A stretch of DNA of 64,000 bases, from the NCBI RefSeq assembly GCF_000276605.1, contig NZ_AKJX01000026.1, positions 18,161 to 82,160 of the forward strand. Direction: 5' to 3'. Below are positions 8,512-16,767 of the stretch, piece by piece. Within the stretch, counting starts at the first letter, position 1. Each line of letters starts with the position of its first letter. Position numbers and translations under genes: made by a program. The notes beneath the pieces are model-generated. The model had not been told where the DNA came from and did no database searches. It was given only the letters and a program-made list of their open reading frames with translations. The DNA comes from Acidovorax sp. CF316 (GTDB taxonomy: Bacteria > Pseudomonadota > Gammaproteobacteria > Burkholderiales > Burkholderiaceae_C).

Positions 8512-8982
8512 ATGAACATCGCCAAAGACTCCGCCGTCACCATCGCCTACAAGGTCACCACCCTCGAGGGCAAGCCCCTGGATGCGGGCAACCTGTCCTA
8601 CCTGCATGGCGGCTACGAGAACATCTTCCCCAAGGTCGAGGCCGCCCTCGAAGGCCAGACCGCCGGTTTCAGCACCACGCTGGACCTGGCCGTGGAAGAC
8701 GCCTTCGGCGCACGCGACGAAGGCCTGGTGCGCACCATTCCCAAGGCCGAGTTTCCCCCGGGCGTGAAGGTCGGCGGCCAGTTGCAGGGCGTGGGCAGCG
8801 ATGGCCAGCCCGCCGTTTTCAACGTGGTCAAGATCAAGGGCCCCGAAGTGCACCTGGACGGCAACCACCCGCTGGCCGGCCAGGCCCTGCGCTTCTCTTG
8901 CAAGGTGGCGAGCGTGCGCGCTGCCAGTGCCGAGGAAATCGCCCACCGCCACGTGCACGGCGACCACGGCCACCACCATTGA
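8512..8982 (+). CDS. slyD: FKBP-type peptidyl-prolyl isomerase, SlyD-like
   Basis: A 156-residue cytosolic FKBP-type prolyl isomerase/chaperone. It has the SlyD arrangement: an FKBP half starting MNIAKDSAVTIAYKV, YLHGGYENIFPKVEAALEG, then an IF-domain insertion near residues 70-120. It ends in a His-rich tail (HRHVHGDHGHHH) that binds Ni/Zn. The ATG at 8512 gives the normal N-terminus. SlyD aids protein folding and nickel delivery to hydrogenases in other bacteria; no hydrogenase genes are in this window. The gene stands alone between pirin and a converging GNAT gene. Confidence 0.93.
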   Translation: MNIAKDSAVTIAYKVTTLEGKPLDAGNLSYLHGGYENIFPKVEAALEGQTAGFSTTLDLAVEDAFGARDEGLVRTIPKAEFPPGVKVGGQLQGVGSDGQPAVFNVVKIKGPEVHLDGNHPLAGQALRFSCKVASVRAASAEEIAHRHVHGDHGHHH

Positions 8983-8999
8983 TCTGAGCCGTTGCCGGC

Positions 9000-9497
9000 T
9001 CAGCCTGCCGGCCGCCGCAGCGCCTCGGGCGGCAGCTCCCAGTGCTCCCAGCGTGTGTCGCGGCGCCCGCCGCAGCGGGCATACATGCGCTGGGCCGCGG
9101 CATTGCCCGGCAGCACCAGCCAATGCAGTCGCGCGGCGCCGATGGCTGCGGCCTGTGTGCGCACCGCATCGAACAACTGCTCGCCCAGGCCCCTGCGCCG
9201 GTGGGCTGGCTGTACCCACAGCTCCTTGAGCACCAGCGTGGGCTTCAGGTCGAAGGTGAAACGGGTCTGCACCCACACCGCATAGCCGGCGAGCGGCGCA
9301 TCCGCCCCGGCCTGCGCGACCAGGCAGCCGAACTCGCGGTCCGCCGCGTTGCGGGCCAGGCCGCGTTCCAACAGGTCCAGTTCTGTCACCTCGAACGCCT
9401 CGGCATAGCCCTCGAACACCGCCAGCGCACGCATCATCGCCAGCAGCTGCGGCGCGTCGTGCGGGCCGGCCTCGCGGAGGGTGGCGGGCTCAAGCAC
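9000..9497 (-). CDS. GNAT family N-acetyltransferase
   Basis: About 165 residues with a GNAT fold: ATLREAGPHDAPQL at the start, the acetyl-CoA binding motif ELWVQPAHRRRGLGEQLF (Q/RxxGxG/A form) in the middle, and WLVLPGNAAAQRMYARCGG near the end. It is closest in pattern to diamine/thialysine acetyltransferases (family inference). The GTG at 9497 is preferred because it lies 8 bp inside the end of the rhodanese gene, giving translational coupling; a TTG at 9521 is the alternative. The substrate is unknown. Confidence 0.85.
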   Translation of the reverse strand: MLEPATLREAGPHDAPQLLAMMRALAVFEGYAEAFEVTELDLLERGLARNAADREFGCLVAQAGADAPLAGYAVWVQTRFTFDLKPTLVLKELWVQPAHRRRGLGEQLFDAVRTQAAAIGAARLHWLVLPGNAAAQRMYARCGGRRDTRWEHWELPPEALRRPAG

Positions 9498-9906
9498 CCT
9501 GGGCGCCCTTGTCCAGGCCAAAGCCCTCGTCGATCCAGCCCGTCACGCCGCCGATCATCAACTTCACCGGCCGGCCCAGCCGCGCCAGCCGCACGGCGCC
9601 ACGGTGCGCGCCGTTGCAGTGCGGGCCCGCGCAGTAGACGACGAACAGCGTGCCGGGCGCGTAGGCGGCCATCTTCGATTCGATGATCTTGGCGTGCGGC
9701 AGGCTCACCGCGCCGGGCACGTGGCCGGCCTCGTACAGTGCGTGGCTGCGCACGTCGAGCAGCACGAAGTCCTGTACGCCGCGGTCCATGGCGTCGTGCA
9801 CGTCCCAGCAATCGGTCTCGAAGGCGAAGGAGGACTCGAAGTGCGCGAGCGCTTCGGTGCTGGGGGCGGCGGGGATGGCGCCCACGGCGCTGGGGGTAGA
9901 GGTCAT
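9490..9906 (-). CDS. Rhodanese-like domain protein
   Basis: A 138-residue single-domain rhodanese. The active-site loop is VVYCAGPHCNGA, with Cys as the sulfur-accepting residue, and VLLDVRSHALYEAGHVPGA is the CH2A-type N-terminal motif. AAGGAG lies 9 nt before the ATG at 9906. It is divergent from ftrA and is followed by the overlapping GNAT gene. Rhodanese genes are often found next to ftrA-type regulators, so FtrA probably controls it. A role in sulfur transfer or thiol chemistry is likely; the partner is unknown. Confidence 0.9.
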   Translation of the reverse strand: MTSTPSAVGAIPAAPSTEALAHFESSFAFETDCWDVHDAMDRGVQDFVLLDVRSHALYEAGHVPGAVSLPHAKIIESKMAAYAPGTLFVVYCAGPHCNGAHRGAVRLARLGRPVKLMIGGVTGWIDEGFGLDKGAQGA

Positions 9907-10007
9907 GGCAACTGGCTCCTTGGATGGGGTTTCAGATGCCTCCAGTGTCGCCATGGGGTGCTTCTCCGGCCAGTGGCCGCCACGACAATCTTCGGTAACA
10001 TTGCGCC

Positions 10008-10997
10008 ATGCCCCATCTTGTCGCGATCCTGGCCTACGACCGCCTGTGCACCTTCGAATTCGGCTGCGCGGTCGAGCTCTTCGCGCTGGAGCGGCCCGAG
10101 CTGCAGGTGGACTGGTACCGCCACGCGGTGTGCGCGGTGGAGCCTGGCCCGCTGCGCGCCATGGGTGGTGTGCAGGTGCAGGCGCCGCATGGCCTGGCCA
10201 TGCTGGCACGGGCCGACACCATCGTGGTGCCCGGTTGGCGCGATGCGGCCGAGCGTCCGCCCGAGGCGCTGCTGCGCGCCTTGCAGCGCGCCTGGCGGCG
10301 CGGTGCGCGCATCTGCTCCATCTGCTCGGGCGTGTTCGTGCTGGCGCATGCGGGGCTGCTCGCAGGCCGGCGAGCCACCACGCACTGGCGCTATGCCGAG
10401 CGCCTGGCCCACGAGTTCCCCGACATCACGGTGGACGTCTCGGCCCTGTATGTGGACGAAGGCCAGGCCATCACCTCGGCCGGCTCCGCCGCGGGGCTCG
10501 ACATGCTGCTGCACCTGGTGCGACGCGACCATGGCGCGCGCGTGGCGAACACGGTCGCCCAGCGGCTCGTGATGTCGCCGCACCGCGATGGCGGGCAGGC
10601 GCAGTTCGTGCCGCGGCCCATGCCGTCTGCCGAGGTGAGCACCATCGCGCGCCTGCTCGACTGGCTGCGCGAGAACGCGCGCCAGGCCCACACGGTGGAC
10701 TCCATGGCGGCGGTTGCGCAGATGAGCCGGCGCACGCTGCAGCGCCGCTTCAAGGAGAGCACGGGCCTGTCGTCGCAGGACTGGCTGGTGCGCGAGCGCG
10801 TGGCCATCGCCAAGGAGTTGCTCGAGACCCACCCGGCCATGCCCATCGATGCGGTGGCGGACCTCGCAGGCCTGGGTTCGCCCGAGTCGCTGCGCCGGCA
10901 TTTCCGCCTGCACCGGCTGCCGGCGCCCTCGCGCTACCGGCAGAACTTTTCAGGCCTTGCGGGTGAGGCCACGGCCCTGCAGCACGGGCTCGGCTGA
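10008..10997 (+). CDS. ftrA: FtrA/GlxA-like AraC-family regulator with DJ-1/PfpI domain
   Basis: A 329-residue regulator combining an N-terminal DJ-1/PfpI amidotransferase-like domain (residues 5-180, with the nucleophile-elbow-like ICSICSGVFVLAHAG) and a C-terminal AraC double HTH (about residues 215-310, with MSRRTLQRRFKESTG). This is the FtrA/GlxA architecture. It diverges from the rhodanese gene across about 100 bp. The last 48 bp overlap the converging LysR gene, so the two coding regions share sequence on opposite strands. The ligand is unknown. Confidence 0.9.
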   Translation: MPHLVAILAYDRLCTFEFGCAVELFALERPELQVDWYRHAVCAVEPGPLRAMGGVQVQAPHGLAMLARADTIVVPGWRDAAERPPEALLRALQRAWRRGARICSICSGVFVLAHAGLLAGRRATTHWRYAERLAHEFPDITVDVSALYVDEGQAITSAGSAAGLDMLLHLVRRDHGARVANTVAQRLVMSPHRDGGQAQFVPRPMPSAEVSTIARLLDWLRENARQAHTVDSMAAVAQMSRRTLQRRFKESTGLSSQDWLVRERVAIAKELLETHPAMPIDAVADLAGLGSPESLRRHFRLHRLPAPSRYRQNFSGLAGEATALQHGLG

Positions 10998-11867
10998 CAA
11001 CCGCTCGCGCGCGAACTCCACGAAGGCGCGCACCTTGGCCGGCGCACGCCGCCCTGCGGGGTAGACGATGTGCACGGGCACCGGCGGCGGCTCGTGCGCG
11101 GCCAGCACCACGCGCAACCGGCCCGCGCGCACTCCCTGCGCCGCCTGGTAGGCCAGGCAGCGCGTGAGGCCCAGGCCCGACTCGGCCGCGGCGATGTCCA
11201 CCTCGTTGCTGTTGCTGACCCAGCTGAAATGCGGTTGGCCGACCACGCCGTCCTTGAACTTCCACGGCGAGACGCTGTTGTTGTCGAACGAGAAGCCGAT
11301 GGCGCGGTGCGCCACCAGGTCAGCGGGGTGGCGGGGTTCGCCATGCTGCGCCAGGTAGGCGGGCGAGGCCACCACCAGCCGGCGCAATGTGCCCACCTGC
11401 ACGGCGGTGAGGCCCGAGTCCGGCAGGTGGGCGATGCGCACCGCCACGTCCATGCCCTCTTCGAGCAGGTGCACCAGCCGGTTCACGAACAGGGTGCGCA
11501 CCTGCACGCGCGGCTGGGCGTGCAGGAAGTCCTGCACGATGGGCGCCACATGCCGCATGCCGAACATGTGCGGCGCGGTGATGGCCAGCAGGCCCTGGGG
11601 ATCGGCCTGTGCGCCGCGGGCGGCCTGCTCGGCCTCCTGCAGGTCGGTGAGGAGGGGCCGGCAATCGGCCAGGAAGCGCTCGCCCGCCTCGGTCAGGCGC
11701 ACGGTGCGCGTGCTGCGCTGGAACAGCAGCACCGACAGGCGTGCCTCCAGCGCCGCAATGGCGCGCGTGACGGCGGTGGCCGACACGCCCAGGCGCCGCG
11801 CCGCCGCCGCAAAGCCCCCGGCATCGGCCACGGCGATGAAGCAGCGCAGGGTCTCCAAATGGTCCAT
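10950..11867 (-). CDS. LysR-family transcriptional regulator
   Basis: A 305-residue LysR regulator starting MDHLETLRCFIAVADAGGFA, with the winged HTH in residues 1-60 and an effector domain to the end. The ATG at 11867 is the standard position; the open frame extends upstream but is not LysR-like. It is divergent from the GST gene at 11979 across 111 bp, which hold a TTGCG-N5-CGCAA dyad next to its start codon. It therefore probably regulates itself and the GST/PNPOx pair. Its end overlaps ftrA by 48 bp in convergent orientation. Confidence 0.93.
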   Translation of the reverse strand: MDHLETLRCFIAVADAGGFAAAARRLGVSATAVTRAIAALEARLSVLLFQRSTRTVRLTEAGERFLADCRPLLTDLQEAEQAARGAQADPQGLLAITAPHMFGMRHVAPIVQDFLHAQPRVQVRTLFVNRLVHLLEEGMDVAVRIAHLPDSGLTAVQVGTLRRLVVASPAYLAQHGEPRHPADLVAHRAIGFSFDNNSVSPWKFKDGVVGQPHFSWVSNSNEVDIAAAESGLGLTRCLAYQAAQGVRAGRLRVVLAAHEPPPVPVHIVYPAGRRAPAKVRAFVEFARERLSAEPVLQGRGLTRKA

Positions 11868-11869
11868 TG

Positions 11870-11884
11870 TTGCGAAATCCGCAA
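11870..11884. promoter_or_regulatory. LysR-type dyad TTGCG-N5-CGCAA
   Basis: A 15-bp dyad with 5-bp arms, beginning 3 bp upstream of the LysR start codon and inside the LysR/GST divergent promoter. The size and T...A ends fit a LysR autoregulatory box. A looser GCCGT/ACGGC pair lies 15-35 bp further on. Confidence 0.5.
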
Positions 11885-11978
11885 TTTTGATTGCCGTACT
11901 ATGGCTATTCACGGCAGATTTGGCAATGGATATCGTGGAGACCTCTGTGAACTTCCCCTCCGACAAGGACCTCCGACC

Positions 11979-12623
11979 ATGGCACCCTCCGCACCCCTCA
12001 CGCTCTACCGCATGCCCATCTCGGGCCACAGCCATCGGGTCGAGCTCATGCTGTCCATGCTCGGCCTGCCGCACCAACTGGTCCATGTGGACGTGATCGC
12101 CGGCGAGCACCGGCAGGCCGCCCACCTGGCACGCAACCCGCTGGGCCAGATCCCGGTGCTGGTCGACGGCGAGCTGGTGCTGTCCGACAGCAACGGCATC
12201 CTGGTCTACCTGGTGCAGCGCTATGCGCCTGGCAGCCACTGGATGCCGCAGGACCCGGTGGGCCAGGCCGGCTTGCAGCGCTGGTTCAGCCTGGCCGCCG
12301 GCATGCTCGCGCCCGGGGCATCGAGCGCACGCTTCGCTGCCATCATCGGCCGCGAACCGACCGAGGCGGCGCTCGCCATCGGCCGCCGGCTGTTCGACTT
12401 CATGGAGCCCGCGCTCGAAGGGCGTGACTGGCTGCTGGGCGGTGCCCGCCCCACGCTGGCCGACATCGCCATGGTGAGCTACACCTCGCAGGCGCCGATC
12501 GGCGGGCTCTCGCTGGACAGCTACCCGCGCATCGCCGCCTGGGTCGCACGGGTCGAGGCCCTGCCGGGCTATGTGCCGCTGGCCGACCGCCTGCCAGCCT
12601 CTGACGCCGTGGTGCCGGCATGA
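11979..12623 (+). CDS. Glutathione S-transferase family protein
   Basis: A 214-residue GST. The thioredoxin-fold N-terminal domain includes SGHSHRVELMLSMLG and the cis-Pro region GQIPVLVDGELVLSDSNGI; the helical C-terminal domain contains the N-capping motif GARPTLADIAM. The ATG at 11979 follows AAGGAC about 9 nt upstream. Its stop overlaps the start of the next gene by 4 bp (ATGA), so both are expressed together. Control by the divergent LysR is likely. The electrophile substrate is not predictable. Confidence 0.92.
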   Translation: MAPSAPLTLYRMPISGHSHRVELMLSMLGLPHQLVHVDVIAGEHRQAAHLARNPLGQIPVLVDGELVLSDSNGILVYLVQRYAPGSHWMPQDPVGQAGLQRWFSLAAGMLAPGASSARFAAIIGREPTEAALAIGRRLFDFMEPALEGRDWLLGGARPTLADIAMVSYTSQAPIGGLSLDSYPRIAAWVARVEALPGYVPLADRLPASDAVVPA

Positions 12624-13591
12624 GCGCCGGGGCCGCCGCAGCCTTCCACGTGGGCGAGCAGGCGCTGCAGGAGCGCGTGGGCGTGCGCGAGCGCATGGCC
12701 GCGGTCGGCCCCGTGGTGCTGCGCGACCACATGCCCGACCAGCACCGCGAACTGTTCGAAAAACTGCCCACGCTGCTGCTGGGCGCGCTCGACGACCAGG
12801 GCCAGCCATGGGCGACCATGGTGGCCGGGCCGCCGGGCTTCGTGCAGACGCCCGACGCCGGGTCCATGCACCTGGCCGTGGCGCCCGGTGCCACCGACCC
12901 GGTGCTGGCCCGGCTGGCACCCGGTGCGCCGGTGGGCGTGCTCGGCCTGGAGCCGCACACGCGCCGGCGCAACCGCATGAACGGGCGCGTGGCGGCGTTC
13001 GCTGCCCACGGGCTGGAAGTGGGCGTGGTGCAGAGCTTCGGCAACTGCCCCAAGTACATCCAGGCGCGTGCGCCCGGTTTGCGCGCGGTGGTCACGCCAC
13101 CTGCGCCGACCCAGGTGCTGGGCCCGGGGCTCGATACTGCCGCGCTGGGACTGATCGCACGCAGCGACACGATGTTCATCGCCAGCGCCTCGGCGGCGCG
13201 CCCGGGAGCACGGCGCAATGAAGGCGTGGACGTATCGCACCGCGGTGGCGAGGCGGGTTTCGTGCATGCCGAGTACACGGCCGAGGGCCTGGTGCTCAGC
13301 CTGCCCGACTACCCCGGCAACCTGTTCTTCAACACCCTGGGCAACCTCGCGTTGCACCCGCAGGCCGGGCTGCTGTGGGTGGACTATGAGGACGGCGGCC
13401 TGCTGCATGTGGCCGCCCGCGCCGAGCTGCTCTGGGACGAGGCTTCGCGTGCGCGCTGGCCCGGCGCGCAGCGCGTGCTGCGGCTGCAGGTGCTGGGCGG
13501 CATCTGGCGCGCGAATGCCCTGCCCTGGCGCTGGACGGCGGCCGAGCCCGCGCCGCAGTTCAGCGCGATGCGTGCGCGTGCGACGGGATGA
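12620..13591 (+). CDS. Pyridoxamine 5'-phosphate oxidase-family (FMN-binding split-barrel) protein
   Basis: A 323-residue flavin-binding split-barrel protein. The first half contains LFEKLPTLLLGALDDQGQP and MVAGPPGFV, and the second half carries SHRGGEAGFV and LPDYPGNLFFNTLGNLALHP, both typical of the large PNPOx-like proteins that are often paired with GST genes. The start ATG overlaps the GST stop codon. The biochemical role is unknown; flavin reductase or heme/thiol chemistry are family possibilities. Its 3' end overlaps the converging repair gene by 32 bp. Confidence 0.82.
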   Translation: MSAGAAAAFHVGEQALQERVGVRERMAAVGPVVLRDHMPDQHRELFEKLPTLLLGALDDQGQPWATMVAGPPGFVQTPDAGSMHLAVAPGATDPVLARLAPGAPVGVLGLEPHTRRRNRMNGRVAAFAAHGLEVGVVQSFGNCPKYIQARAPGLRAVVTPPAPTQVLGPGLDTAALGLIARSDTMFIASASAARPGARRNEGVDVSHRGGEAGFVHAEYTAEGLVLSLPDYPGNLFFNTLGNLALHPQAGLLWVDYEDGGLLHVAARAELLWDEASRARWPGAQRVLRLQVLGGIWRANALPWRWTAAEPAPQFSAMRARATG

Positions 13592-14429
13592 GCGGCGCGA
13601 TGGCCTTGCGCGGCGTGGTGGCCTCGGCCTCCACCATGCGCGCGCTGCGCTCGTGGGCGCCCCGGGTCAGCTCGGTGATCAGGGTGGCTTCAGGCAGGTT
13701 GTGCCAGTAGCGCTGCGGCATCTCCTTGCGCATCATGTTCGTCTTCAGGCGGGCGGGGTTGAAGATGTGGCGGTAGTAGGTGAGCCACAGGGCCTCGCCC
13801 GCATCGGCCGGCGGCGCATCGCTGCGCTGGCCGCCGGGGCCGACCTGCAGCGCCTTGCCGTCCCAGCGCACGCTGGCATCGGGTGTGAGGATGGCCCAGT
13901 GCATCTGCGTGAAGCGCCGCACGAAGAAGCCGGCATTGGCCTCGGTGATGAAGTGGTCGGGCTCGAACCAGGCCACCTGCACGGTCCGGCCCTCGCCGTC
14001 GGTCACCGGGCGAAAGCGCACGAAGGCGTGCATCTTGTGCATGTCGCGCGCCACGGCGCGCACCATGTGGTGGGCCTGCAGGCGGTCCGCGTCGAGCGGG
14101 TCGTGGCGCAGCCCGCGCTCGCGCGCCAGGCGCCACAGCAGCCGGTACATGAGTGCAAAGCGCGCCGGGTTGCGGTGCAGCACCAGGCGTTCGCACAGGC
14201 GCAGAAAATCCTCGGGGACGCGCGGTGCCGGGCCGCTTGCCGGGCGTGGCAGCGGATCCAGAGGCAGGCCTGGTGCCGCGGGGGCGGAGAACAGATCCTG
14301 CGCGGCGTCTTGCGCAGTGGACCACTCCACCTCTTGCGGCAGCGCACCCGCCTGCACCAAAGTGCGTGCGGCCTGGCGAAAGCCTGCCCAGTCGGTGGCA
14401 TGCGCGAGCGTGACGGTGTGCCGGACCAT
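13560..14429 (-). CDS. TIGR03915-family putative DNA repair protein (DUF4130), no UdgX domain
   Basis: A 289-residue protein of the TIGR03915/DUF4130 family, which accompanies the radical SAM DNA modification/repair protein encoded just upstream. Landmarks are DMHKMHAFVRFRPV and FVRRFTQMHWAILTP. In many proteobacteria this domain is fused to a C-terminal UdgX uracil-DNA-binding domain, giving roughly 480 residues; here the protein ends soon after NLPEATLI, so the UdgX part is absent. The start at 14429 lies 11 bp after the radical SAM stop, so it is in the same LexA-controlled operon. The exact chemistry is unknown. Confidence 0.85.
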   Translation of the reverse strand: MVRHTVTLAHATDWAGFRQAARTLVQAGALPQEVEWSTAQDAAQDLFSAPAAPGLPLDPLPRPASGPAPRVPEDFLRLCERLVLHRNPARFALMYRLLWRLARERGLRHDPLDADRLQAHHMVRAVARDMHKMHAFVRFRPVTDGEGRTVQVAWFEPDHFITEANAGFFVRRFTQMHWAILTPDASVRWDGKALQVGPGGQRSDAPPADAGEALWLTYYRHIFNPARLKTNMMRKEMPQRYWHNLPEATLITELTRGAHERSARMVEAEATTPRKAIAPLIPSHAHASR

Positions 14430-14440
14430 GGGGCTGCTTC

Positions 14441-15718
14441 TCAGTCGAACAGCCCGCGCTGCGCGGGAGGCGGGGCCATGCGGGCCGCCAGGTCGGCTGC
14501 ATCCAGCGTGCGGCCCGGCCGGTAGTCGGCCGCCTCCACGAAGGGCAGCACCTTCTTGAGCGGCACGCGCAGCCGCGCCAGGTCGGCATGCCGCAGGCGG
14601 CGCACACGGCGCGCGGCCAGCAGGCGGTCCACGGTCTGCACGCCGAAGCCGGGCACGCGCAGCATCAGCTCGCGCGGGGCGGTGTTCAGGTTCACGGGGA
14701 AGCGCTCGCGGTGCGCAATCGCCCAGGCGAGCTTGGGGTCCATGTCCAGCGCCAGCATGCCGTCCTGGCCGGCGGGCACGATCTCGCCGTGTGCGAAACC
14801 GTAAAAGCGCATCAACCAGTCGGCCTGGTACAGGCGGTGCTCGCGCACGGTGGGCGGCGCGATCAGCGGCAGCGCGCGCGCCGCATCGGGGATGGGGCTG
14901 AAGGCCGAGTAGTACACGCGCCGCAACCGGTGCACGCCGTAGAGCCCGGCGCTGGTGGCCAGGATGGTGCGGTCGTCGGTGGCGTCGGCGCCCACGATCA
15001 TCTGCGTGCTCTGGCCGCCCGGCGCGAAGTGTGGCGCCGGGGCCCGGCGGGCGCGCGCCGAGGCGGGCATGGACACCACCTTGGCGGCCGCCTGCTCCTT
15101 GCGCGCCTGCCGCGCGTCCTCGATGTGCACCGCCATGCGCGCCATCGAGCGTGCGATGGCTGCACCGTCCTTCTGCGGCGCCAGGGCCGTGAGCCCTTCG
15201 GGCGTGGGCAGCTCCACGTTGATGCTCAGCCGGTCCGCATGGCGGCCCGCGCGCTCCATGAGCTCGGGCGAGGCATCGGGGATGGTCTTCAAATGGATGT
15301 AGCCACGGAAGTCGTGCTCCTCGCGCAGCACGCGCGCCACCTCCACCACCTGCTCCATGGTGTAGTCGGGGCTCTGGATGATGCCGCTGGACAGAAACAG
15401 CCCCTCGATGCAGTTGCGCCGGTAGAAATCGAGCGTGAGGTCCACCACCTCCTGCACCGTGAAACGGGCGCGCGGCACGTTGCTGCTGACCCGATTCACG
15501 CAGTACAGGCAGTCGTACTGGCAGAAATTGGTGAGCAGGATCTTGAGCAGCGAGATGCATCGCCCATCGGGTGCATAGCTGTGGCAGATGCCCATGCCCT
15601 CGGTCGAGCCCATGCCGCGTCCGCCCACGGAGTCGCGTGGCGCGGCACCGCTCGACGCGCAGGAGGCGTCGTACTTGGCGGCGTCGGCCAGGATGGCCAG
15701 TTTGGATTGCAAAATCAC
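14441..15718 (-). CDS. Putative DNA modification/repair radical SAM protein (TIGR03916-like)
   Basis: A roughly 425-residue radical SAM protein. The cluster motif is C-x3-C-x2-C in TNFCQYDCLYC near residues 64-71, and a helix-hairpin-helix (LMLRVPGFGVQTVDRLL) lies near residue 355, fitting a DNA substrate. The opening KLAILADAAKYDASCASSG is diagnostic of this family. The start is uncertain: the only nearby candidates are GTG at 15718 and TTG at 15712, with no Shine-Dalgarno, and the GTG sits inside a perfect LexA box. A leaderless message is possible. It heads an operon with the TIGR03915 gene. Confidence 0.88.
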   Translation of the reverse strand: MILQSKLAILADAAKYDASCASSGAAPRDSVGGRGMGSTEGMGICHSYAPDGRCISLLKILLTNFCQYDCLYCVNRVSSNVPRARFTVQEVVDLTLDFYRRNCIEGLFLSSGIIQSPDYTMEQVVEVARVLREEHDFRGYIHLKTIPDASPELMERAGRHADRLSINVELPTPEGLTALAPQKDGAAIARSMARMAVHIEDARQARKEQAAAKVVSMPASARARRAPAPHFAPGGQSTQMIVGADATDDRTILATSAGLYGVHRLRRVYYSAFSPIPDAARALPLIAPPTVREHRLYQADWLMRFYGFAHGEIVPAGQDGMLALDMDPKLAWAIAHRERFPVNLNTAPRELMLRVPGFGVQTVDRLLAARRVRRLRHADLARLRVPLKKVLPFVEAADYRPGRTLDAADLAARMAPPPAQRGLFD

Positions 15719-15740
15719 TGTATGAATTTACAGTGATTTT
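15711..15740. promoter_or_regulatory. LexA (SOS) box within a 12-bp perfect inverted repeat
   Basis: CTGTATGAATTTACAG (15718-15733) matches the enterobacterial and betaproteobacterial LexA consensus CTGT-N8-ACAG. It is embedded in a longer dyad with arms AAAATCACTGTA and TACAGTGATTTT and a 6-bp centre. It overlaps the presumed GTG start of the radical SAM repair gene, so LexA would occlude both transcription and the start region. The consensus match is direct; SOS induction is inferred. Confidence 0.85.
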
Positions 15741-15795
15741 GGGGTTTTGGCCAGTGCAGGGTTATTCGCTGCGTTACCCGCAGGGCGGCTCAGAA

Positions 15796-16767
15796 CTAGA
15801 ACTCTACGTCCACCTTCACGCTGTCGGTGTAGGTGCCCACGGGCACGTTCGGCTGGTCTGCGTAGATGCTCGCGGTGTAGGGCATCACCTGCAGGGTCTG
15901 GCCATCGGCCACGCCCAGGCCGGCGGCGCGCGCTGTGCCGACGCTGCCCCACACACTGGCGTCGGGCTTGAAGATGTTGTATTGCAGCCGGCTGGTGCCG
16001 CTGGCCATTTGCCGTCGGACGCCGCTGAGGTTGTTGCCCGGGCTCAGCCCCACCGAGTAGGTCATGCCCTTGGTGCACAGCAGCGAGATGCTTTGCGCGA
16101 CGGGGGTGAAGCCGCTGGGCAGGGGCGCCGATCCGAACTGGATGTCCGGCGCCGTGATGGTGCAGTCGTTGATGACCACCAGCGTCACGGTCAGGGTGCG
16201 GTCCACGTTGCCGTTGCGCACGTCGCCTACGCAGGCGGTGCCCACGGCAATGCCTTCGCAGATGTTGGCATAGGTCCAGTTCACGGTGATGTTGTCGGTG
16301 TAGGTACCTGCCGGCACGTTGGCGCCGGCGAGCGTACTGATCTTGATGCCGATGGTGGCGCTGTTGTTGCTCAGCAGCGAGACCGCGTTGATGCCGTTGA
16401 GGTCGATGATCAGCAGCCCCGAATTGAAGGTGCCACCGCCCACCGGGCTGATCTCGTAGGGAACGGTGATGGTGCTGTTCAGGGTGTTCTTCAGGGTCAG
16501 GCCCGAAGTGGCGGAGGTGATCTTCGCCTTGAGTGTGGGGGTCGCGAACAGCGCCAGCACCACCACTCCGCAGCCGAGCTTGAAATCCGCGCTGGTGGTG
16601 ATGGGCGAGCCGCTGCGCACCCGTTGCGAGGGGTGGGTACCCAGTGCGCCGCTGGTCTCGGTGGTGGCGCAAATGGCAAGCACCTGCATCGGGCAGCAGG
16701 CCAGCACCAGGCAGGCCCACAGGCGGCTCCAGCGCCGCAGGAAGGGATGAAGAAAACGGGTCGTCAT
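15796..16767 (-). CDS. Spore coat U-domain pilus tip adhesin (CsuE-like)
   Basis: A 323-residue secreted protein with a signal peptide (cleavage near ALPMQVLA-ICATT, about residue 33) and two SCPU domains. The first runs to about residue 175. The second begins near DCTITAPDIQFG and ends with the subunit motif VPVGTYTDSVKVDVEF. Two-domain SCPU proteins are the tip adhesins of archaic (Csu-type) chaperone-usher pili. The start ATG at 16767 overlaps the usher stop (ATGA). It is the last gene of the operon, and the following 55 bp lead into the LexA box of the next operon. Confidence 0.88.
   Translation of the reverse strand: MTTRFLHPFLRRWSRLWACLVLACCPMQVLAICATTETSGALGTHPSQRVRSGSPITTSADFKLGCGVVVLALFATPTLKAKITSATSGLTLKNTLNSTITVPYEISPVGGGTFNSGLLIIDLNGINAVSLLSNNSATIGIKISTLAGANVPAGTYTDNITVNWTYANICEGIAVGTACVGDVRNGNVDRTLTVTLVVINDCTITAPDIQFGSAPLPSGFTPVAQSISLLCTKGMTYSVGLSPGNNLSGVRRQMASGTSRLQYNIFKPDASVWGSVGTARAAGLGVADGQTLQVMPYTASIYADQPNVPVGTYTDSVKVDVEF

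Noticed and set aside
13560..15560. 666-residue open frame on the minus strand spanning two repair genes
   Set aside because: Only its first part is the TIGR03915 gene; the upstream extension runs antiframe through the radical SAM gene and has no family features or start signal.
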